Assembly (NCBI RefSeq): GCF_001898575.1
Contig: NZ_MKUD01000063.1
Location: forward strand, 323,215-387,214
Reading direction: 5' to 3'
DNA from: Spirosoma sp. 48-14
Lineage (GTDB): Bacteria; Bacteroidota; Bacteroidia; Cytophagales; Spirosomataceae
DNA length: 64,000 nucleotides
In this document: positions 59,075 through 64,000 of the stretch, piece after piece
Numbering within the stretch: position 1 is the first letter of the stretch
Layout: each line of letters begins with the position of its first letter
Notes under the pieces: model-generated
What the model was told of the DNA's origin: nothing
The model's input: the letters and a program-made list of their open reading frames with translations, nothing else
Databases searched by the model: none
Position numbers and translations under genes: made by a program

Positions 59075-59551
59075 ATGACTACTTATGAACGCACGGCCAA
59101 TTGGCTGACCATATTGCTGCTTACGCTTCTAACAGTCCTTTCCATAGTTGGTGCGGTATGGCTCCCCAGTCCAATAGCCATTCATTACAACCTACAGGGC
59201 CAGCCTGACCGATGGGGTAGCCCGGCAACCTTATTGATACTACCTGTGATCGCTGTATTTACGACCAGCCTGCTATGGGTTTCTCAAAAAATCCATCCCG
59301 ATTTCATGAACTTTCCAGGTCCACGTACTTCGGAGAATGTCGCCCGCCAGCTAGGAAATATCCGTTTGATGACTGCCAGCCTGCGGCTGTTTGTGGTGAG
59401 CTTATTTCTGCTGATACAGGGGCAATCGATTTGGGCTAAATTTTACAATCATGACCAGCTTTCTGGCTGGACAATACCGTGCATGATCAGCTTCGTGTTC
59501 GTGCTTGTTGGTTTCTTTGTCTGGAGAGCTTACAAACTGGTTCCGAAGTAG
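59075..59551 (+). CDS. DUF1648-domain integral membrane protein
   Basis: A 158-residue membrane protein from ATG 59075 (MTTYERTANWLT); a longer frame from 58997 has no support. SPIAIHYNLQGQPDRWGSPA is the DUF1648 signature, found in SdpI-type immunity proteins and related membrane proteins. Four TM helices are visible: LTILLLTLLTVLSIVGAVWL, LLILPVIAVFTTSLLWV, LRLFVVSLFLLIQG and IPCMISFVFVLVGFFVW. The role here is unknown. It is divergent from the ExbD pair and sits just ahead of the dehydrogenase gene. Confidence 0.85.
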   Translation: MTTYERTANWLTILLLTLLTVLSIVGAVWLPSPIAIHYNLQGQPDRWGSPATLLILPVIAVFTTSLLWVSQKIHPDFMNFPGPRTSENVARQLGNIRLMTASLRLFVVSLFLLIQGQSIWAKFYNHDQLSGWTIPCMISFVFVLVGFFVWRAYKLVPK

Positions 59552-59580
59552 TGAACTTAGTTTATTCGTACATTTGACCT

Positions 59581-62500
59581 ATGTTTCGTCTTCCTCATAA
59601 ACCGCCTTTTGCCTCCCTGGAACCTTCATTTGAAGGGGACCTCTATTTCGATGAATCACCCGAACACACCGCCCAGCGTTTACTCTACGCAACGGATGCA
59701 TCGGTTTATCAGGAGATGCCTATCGCGGTAGCCCTACCCAGATCGGTCGCCGACATCAAACGACTGCTACGATTCGCCCAGCAACATGGGTTGGGCTTGA
59801 TTCCTCGTGCCGCCGGAACCTCACTAGCCGGTCAGGTCGTAGGCAGCGGCATCGTGGTCGATATTTCCAAATATTTCGGAACCATTCAGGAGGTCAATGC
59901 CGCCGAACGATGGGTACGTGTACAACCTGGCGTTATCCGCGACGATCTGAACGCCTTTCTGAAACCACATGGTCTGCTGTTCGGTCCCGAAACCAGTACC
60001 GCCAGCCGGGCTATGATCGGCGGAATGATCGGCAACAACTCCTGTGGCCTTCACTCCATCATCTGGGGCACCACCCGCGATCATCTGCTCGAAGTTCGGG
60101 CCGTTCTGAGCGACGGTGCGGAGGTCACATTTGGCCCATTGACACAGGAGCAGTTCGACGCGAAATGCCGGGGCGAAAACGTAGTTAGCCCACTCGAACA
60201 ACGAATTTACGTACAATTCCGCGACTGGCTTTCCAAACCCGAAGTCCAGCAACACATTCGCGAAGGCTATCCAAAACCAACCGTCACCCGCCGAAATACA
60301 GGGTATGCGCTGGATGCGCTATTGAATTTTTTTAGCGGGGAGAAGGGAGAAGGGAGAAGGGAGCAGGAAAATGTGAGTTCGGCTTCCCTTATTACCCAGC
60401 CCGCTGCGCCTTGCTCCCCGTACTTCAACTTTGCCAACCTCATTGCAGGGTCAGAAGGAACGCTCTGCTTTATTGTCGAAGCGAAGTTGAATCTGCTGCC
60501 GTTGCCGCCTAAAGAAACGGCCCTGGTCTGCGCGCACTTTTCAACGATTCGCCAATCGCTGGAAGCCAATCTGGTAGCACTGGCGCATCATTGTGCGGCC
60601 TCGGAACTGGTCGATGATTACATCCTGCAACTGACCAAAACCAACATCGAGCAAACCAAAAACCGGGCGTTTGTCGAAGGAGATCCTAAGGCTATTCTGA
60701 TGGTCGAGTTTTTCGATGACACCAAAGAAGGGGTTACCCAAAAAGCGAATGCGTTTGTTGATGTGCTGAAAGAAAAGGGATTGGGCTACACCTATCCGAT
60801 TCTGTTCGACGAAGAAACAAAAAAGCCCTGGGCACTGCGAAAAGCGGGACTCAGCATCATGTACAATATTCCGGGTGACGCAAAACCGGCCAACGTGATC
60901 GAAGATACGGCCGTTGATGTTCGTGACCTGCCCGACTACATCGATGAACTGGATCGGATGGCCTGGGAGAATCACGGCCTGAAACTCGAATACTCGGCCC
61001 ATGCCGGAGCGGGTGAAATCCACGTTCTACCACTTATCAATCTGAAATCGTCGGAAGGGCGCGCCAATTTCCGGGCCTTGCTGATGGATACAGCGCAGTT
61101 GGTCAAAAAATATGGTGGCTCTTTATCGGGTGAGCATGGCGACGGGCGGCTCCGGGGCGAATTCATTGCCTATATGCTGGGGCCAGAAAATTATCAGTTG
61201 TGCAAAGAGGTCAAAACCCTTTGGGACCCCCACAACACCTTCAACCCCGGCAAAGTCATCGACCCGCCACCGATGAACGAGTCGTTGCGGTCGGAAGCCG
61301 ATGTAGTGATTTCGCAACCCAAAACCGTTTTCGACTTTTCGAAAGATGGCGGTTTACTCGAACTGGCGGAAAAATGCTCTGGCTCCGGCGACTGCCGTAA
61401 AACCGAAATTTCGGGCGGCACCATGTGCCCAAGTTACATGGCCACCCGGCGGGAACGCGATACCACCCGCGCCCGCGCCAATATTCTCCGGCATTTTTAC
61501 AGTAATCAATCGGCCCCTACTGAGCTGGACTACGAAGCAGCTAAAGAAGTACTCGACTTGTGCCTGTCGTGCAAAGGCTGCAAAGCCGAATGCCCGTCGA
61601 GTGTCGATATGGCGCGCATGAAAGCCGAATTCACACAACAGCATTACCATGAGAAAGGTGTTCCGCTACGGGCCAAACTCGTTGGTAACTTCACGAAGAT
61701 GATGTCGTTGGCTAGTTTAGCTCCCTGGGCTTACAACGCCATTTACAACGCTCCTGCCCTTCGCCGGGTAGCCAACCAACTGGTCGGTTTCCACCCCGAC
61801 CGAACCATGCCGCATTTAGCGGATACGACGTTGAAGAAGTGGTTTTTGAAAAGGAGTGAGGAGCGAGGAGTGAGGAGCGCGAATAGCTTGCGCCAGCGCT
61901 CCTCACTCCTCGCTCCTCACTCCTCGCTCCTTTTTTTCTGCGATGAATTTACCAATTACAACGACGTGGAAGTTGGACAGAAAGCGATTCAGTTGCTGGA
62001 ACGACTGGGCTATACGGTCACAATTCCCGACCATGCCGAGAGTGGCCGAACCTACCTGTCGAAAGGCCTGGTTGATGAAGCTCGAAAGCTCGCTATTCGA
62101 AACGTGACCCTGCTGAAAGACCAGGTAACCGCCGAAACGCCGTTGATAGGCTTAGAACCTTCGGCCATTCTAACCTTCCGCGACGAATACCCTGATCTGG
62201 TGCCTACTGAACTGAAAGCCGATGCCCAGCGCATTGCCAAAAACGTTTTTCTGTTCGAGGAATGGCTGGCTCAGGAAGTTGACGCCGGACGAGTGAACAA
62301 AAGTTTATTTACCGAAGAAGCCAGACTGGTGAAAGTACACGGCCATTGCCATCAAAAAGCGCTCTCGTCGATGGTTCCGGTAAAAAAGGTGCTATCCTTA
62401 CCCGCCAATTACAACGTACAGTTAATACCATCCGGCTGTTGCGGAATGGCCGGGTCGTTTGGGTATGAAGCGGAACATTACGAACTATCGATGCAAATCG

Positions 62501-62646
62501 GGGAGTTAGTCTTGTTCCCTACGGTACGAAAAGCTGAAACGGCTATCATTTCGGCTGCCGGTACAAGTTGCCGCCATCAGATCAAGGATGGAACTGGCCG
62601 AAAGGCCCAGCACCCCGCCGAGATTTTATTTGATGCGCTGTTGTGA
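59581..62646 (+). CDS. YdiJ-like FAD/Fe-S 2-hydroxyacid dehydrogenase with two in-frame repeat insertions
   Basis: A 1021-residue flavoprotein fused to an Fe-S module, like E. coli YdiJ (about 1018 residues), reported to oxidise D-2-hydroxyglutarate; D-lactate is an alternative substrate. An FAD_binding_4 domain (GTSLAGQVVGSGIVVDIS from about 78; GGMIGNNSCGLHSI near 150) is followed by the FAD-oxidase C domain (SGEHGDGRLRGEF). Then come Fe-S motifs: CSGSGDC near 598 with GTMCPS, CLSCKGCKAEC from 661, and the CCG motif SGCCGMAGSFG near 950. Two stretches do not belong to the family: residues about 252-280 and 758-785 are translated palindromic repeats, yet the frame is kept. TACATTTG (59569-59576) lies 4 bp before the ATG. 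Confidence 0.9.
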   Translation: MFRLPHKPPFASLEPSFEGDLYFDESPEHTAQRLLYATDASVYQEMPIAVALPRSVADIKRLLRFAQQHGLGLIPRAAGTSLAGQVVGSGIVVDISKYFGTIQEVNAAERWVRVQPGVIRDDLNAFLKPHGLLFGPETSTASRAMIGGMIGNNSCGLHSIIWGTTRDHLLEVRAVLSDGAEVTFGPLTQEQFDAKCRGENVVSPLEQRIYVQFRDWLSKPEVQQHIREGYPKPTVTRRNTGYALDALLNFFSGEKGEGRREQENVSSASLITQPAAPCSPYFNFANLIAGSEGTLCFIVEAKLNLLPLPPKETALVCAHFSTIRQSLEANLVALAHHCAASELVDDYILQLTKTNIEQTKNRAFVEGDPKAILMVEFFDDTKEGVTQKANAFVDVLKEKGLGYTYPILFDEETKKPWALRKAGLSIMYNIPGDAKPANVIEDTAVDVRDLPDYIDELDRMAWENHGLKLEYSAHAGAGEIHVLPLINLKSSEGRANFRALLMDTAQLVKKYGGSLSGEHGDGRLRGEFIAYMLGPENYQLCKEVKTLWDPHNTFNPGKVIDPPPMNESLRSEADVVISQPKTVFDFSKDGGLLELAEKCSGSGDCRKTEISGGTMCPSYMATRRERDTTRARANILRHFYSNQSAPTELDYEAAKEVLDLCLSCKGCKAECPSSVDMARMKAEFTQQHYHEKGVPLRAKLVGNFTKMMSLASLAPWAYNAIYNAPALRRVANQLVGFHPDRTMPHLADTTLKKWFLKRSEERGVRSANSLRQRSSLLAPHSSLLFFCDEFTNYNDVEVGQKAIQLLERLGYTVTIPDHAESGRTYLSKGLVDEARKLAIRNVTLLKDQVTAETPLIGLEPSAILTFRDEYPDLVPTELKADAQRIAKNVFLFEEWLAQEVDAGRVNKSLFTEEARLVKVHGHCHQKALSSMVPVKKVLSLPANYNVQLIPSGCCGMAGSFGYEAEHYELSMQIGELVLFPTVRKAETAIISAAGTSCRHQIKDGTGRKAQHPAEILFDALL
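60336..60420. repeat. Heptamer repeat inside the dehydrogenase gene, insertion 1
   Basis: GGGAGAA three times, then GGGAGCA (60338-60365). CGGGGAG at the left end is inverted as CTCCCCG at 60414-60420. It encodes the low-complexity peptide GEKGEGRREQENV and beyond, lying between LDALLNF and YFNFANLIAGSEG of the FAD domain. Confidence 0.75.
61853..61923. repeat. Perfect inverted heptamer repeat inside the dehydrogenase gene, insertion 2
   Basis: A perfect 28-bp inverted repeat, 61853-61880 against 61896-61923, with units GGAGTGA, GGAGCGA, GGAGTGA, GGAGCGC and a 15-base loop. It is translated as an Arg/Ser/Leu-rich linker (KRSEERGVRSAN, RQRSSLLAPHSSLL). Confidence 0.9.
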
Positions 62647-62649
62647 TTC

Positions 62650-62733
62650 TTTTCCGACAGGATTTACAGGATGAACAGGATTTTTGGCTTATAAATGGAT
62701 AATCCTGCTCATTCTGTAAATCCTGTCGGAAAA
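62650..62733. repeat. Inverted repeat after the dehydrogenase gene
   Basis: A 33-bp inverted repeat with two mismatches (62650-62682 and 62701-62733), beginning TTTTCCGACAGGATTTACAG. It starts 4 bp after the stop codon. Confidence 0.88.
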
Positions 62734-62784
62734 CCTTTTGCGTTTCCAGTAGTTCTTTTTAAACCTAAAACGTTCACAGTTCTC

Positions 62785-63837
62785 ATGGAAAATTCAAATT
62801 CATCAGCCCTTAGCGATGGCGCTCAACAGGCCAATCTGGTGTCGAACGAAAACGCAGAAGCGATGTTCGGTGCCGATCAGGGCGAAACAAATATGGTCAA
62901 ACTCGTCGACGGTAAACTGACTCCTATTGGTGATACCGACGATGACGTTGTGGATGAACAACTTCGTAATCGGTATAGCTCCGACGAAGAACGAACCGTA
63001 CAGGGCGATCCATCGCGGGGAAAAACGTACGAAAATTCGGAAGCCTCATTGCACGTAGGCGAAGGTGTCGATGAAGCCATCTTACCGAATGATCCAATTG
63101 CTGTTGCCGATATTACGGGAAATCCGGATTCGGGTTCAACGATAGCAACTGGCCTTCCATCGGAAGACGAACCCAACAATTCGACCAATTCGGACTCGAA
63201 AAGCACATCGACCAATTCGTTTGCAGGCTGGAATTATATTGGCGGAGGCCAACCGTTGAGCAGCAACGGGATTCAGAACATGGTTCCGCCTACACCCGGT
63301 ACACCCGATCCAACGCAGCCTATTCCACCAACGCCCGGTGTGCCTCCGGAAACGCCCCCTACTCCACCCACACCCGGCCCTGAAATCCCTGACTTACCGG
63401 ATACCCCAAAGCCAGCCGTTCCCGATATTCGGAATGGCCTTACTCCATTGAGCACATTCACAGCTACGGTAGCGGCTCCGGCCGAACCGAAGTCGGCCAA
63501 TGCAGAGAAGGGTACGCAATACGAAGGGATTCATAAGGATATAGCCGAAGCAGCAAAAGCCGTTCCGGGTACGGAGGAAGGTATGGAAGACGCTCCTGAT
63601 ACGGGTGATTCGGCTCGGCCCTACGATGTAAATGCCAAAGATCCAGCTCAGAACCAACCCGGCGAACGGCCTGAAGAAGGCCGGGAAGCAGAAAAGTTAC
63701 CCCGCGAAATGGCCGATGAAAGTAGCATTGCGGCACAAAATATGATTTCTGGACCCGATCGTTCCGACCAGAAATCGACCGAAGGGCTCGACCGGAAATA
63801 CAACGACCTGGACGCTACCCGCGACATGGCAACCTAG
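62785..63837 (+). CDS. Acidic, proline-rich hypothetical protein
   Basis: A 350-residue protein from ATG 62785 (MENSNSSALSDGAQQANLVS); an in-frame start at 62695 lies inside the repeat and was rejected. It has no signal peptide, no TM helix and no recognised domain. Composition is low in hydrophobic residues and rich in D, E, S, N and P. A proline/threonine block at about 172-210 (PPTPGTPDPTQPIPPTPGVP, PPTPPTPGPEIPDLPDTP) separates two acidic halves. It is probably largely disordered. A hairpin terminator follows 16 bp after the stop. Confidence 0.75.
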   Translation: MENSNSSALSDGAQQANLVSNENAEAMFGADQGETNMVKLVDGKLTPIGDTDDDVVDEQLRNRYSSDEERTVQGDPSRGKTYENSEASLHVGEGVDEAILPNDPIAVADITGNPDSGSTIATGLPSEDEPNNSTNSDSKSTSTNSFAGWNYIGGGQPLSSNGIQNMVPPTPGTPDPTQPIPPTPGVPPETPPTPPTPGPEIPDLPDTPKPAVPDIRNGLTPLSTFTATVAAPAEPKSANAEKGTQYEGIHKDIAEAAKAVPGTEEGMEDAPDTGDSARPYDVNAKDPAQNQPGERPEEGREAEKLPREMADESSIAAQNMISGPDRSDQKSTEGLDRKYNDLDATRDMAT

Positions 63838-63852
63838 TGACTGAATACTCCA

Positions 63853-63908
63853 AAATCTGAAAGCGCCCAAAACAGTGAATGATTACTGTTGAGGGCGCTT
63901 TCAGATTT
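63853..63908. terminator. Long hairpin between convergent genes, probable bidirectional terminator
   Basis: AAATCTGAAAGCGCCC (63853-63868) pairs exactly with 63893-63908, with an inner AACAGT/ACTGTT stem. It lacks a long T tract but sits between two convergent stop codons. Confidence 0.7.
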
Positions 63909-63928
63909 ATAAATGACTTGATTAATAG

Positions 63929-64000
63929 CTATTTTTTTAGTTCGCTCTTTACTCTTCGCACAAACTCGTCTGAGACACTCGCGAAATTGGCGACTTCTGC
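63929..64000 (-). CDS. C-terminal end of an unidentified gene (runs off the window)
   Basis: The minus-strand frame ends in TAG at 63929-63931 and is open to base 64000, giving the last 23 residues AEVANFASVSDEFVRRVKSE plus LKK. The charged helical ending is protein-like, and the upstream hairpin fits a gene end, but the fragment is too short to name. Confidence 0.5.
   Translation of the reverse strand, partial: AEVANFASVSDEFVRRVKSELKK

Noticed and set aside
59569-59576. TACATTTG as promoter of the dehydrogenase gene
   Set aside because: It fits TAnnTTTG but is only 4 bp from the ATG, would make a leaderless message, and has no -33 element at the right distance. Kept only as a remark.
13442-62733. 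Repeats as a CRISPR array
   Set aside because: The repeats are scattered, inverted and differ in sequence; there are no regularly spaced direct repeats with unique spacers and no cas genes.
62695-62784. N-terminal extension of the proline-rich protein from 62695
   Set aside because: It starts next to the inverted repeat at 62650-62733 and is mostly translated repeat.

Overview
The window looks like the chromosome of a member of Bacteroidota, most likely a Cytophagales bacterium of the Spirosoma/Dyadobacter/Runella kind. The grounds are two SusC/SusD outer-membrane uptake pairs, candidate -7 promoter boxes of the Bacteroidota type TAnnTTTG, many FtsX/MacB-like permeases of about 800 residues, DUF4097 proteins behind an ECF sigma factor, and roughly even GC content. 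Genus is an inference; no rRNA, tRNA or CRISPR array was seen.

Layout. 1-11.5 kb is a glycan-utilisation region: a truncated secreted protein, a GH29 alpha-L-fucosidase and a GH18 chitinase (minus-strand operon), a ROK regulator and a cytochrome c/FG-GAP protein (plus strand), then a SusD/SusC pair (minus). 11.7-15.1 kb holds small functions: an SRPBCC protein, a probable membrane-anchored regulator, a DUF5020-like protein and a PIN toxin with its antitoxin. 15.2-50.3 kb is dominated by eleven paralogous, full-length, internally duplicated FtsX-type permeases with no ATPase, adaptor or TolC gene beside them. They are interspersed with two small paralogous secreted proteins, two Uma2-family nuclease-like genes on the opposite strand, and an ECF sigma/anti-sigma/DUF4097/beta-lactamase block. 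50.8-57.9 kb has a second SusD/SusC pair and a beta-solenoid DUF4097 protein with a small membrane protein. 57.9-64 kb has two ExbD-like genes, a DUF1648 protein, a YdiJ-like FAD/Fe-S dehydrogenase, a proline-rich acidic protein, and the tail of one more gene.

The most notable signal is regulatory. Six transcription units (starting at 15245, 27185, 29923, 37468, 45518 and 56376) share one upstream design. A degenerate and a perfect (or near-perfect) GTCCG-N4-CGGAC palindrome lie 21-22 bp apart. In five of the six, a sigma-54-like -24/-12 promoter (TGG-N10-TG type; TGGCACACCCCTTGC in the best case) follows 55-57 bp further on; in the sixth the promoter is ambiguous. This predicts a sigma-54 regulon run by an unseen enhancer-binding protein, covering orphan permeases, a small secreted protein family and a DUF4097 protein: a plausible envelope-response system.

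The second theme is inverted repeats, many built of degenerate 7-bp units. Fourteen start within about 15 bp of a stop codon. Others sit in frame inside coding sequences: twice inside the YdiJ-like gene, and once making up most of a signal peptide.
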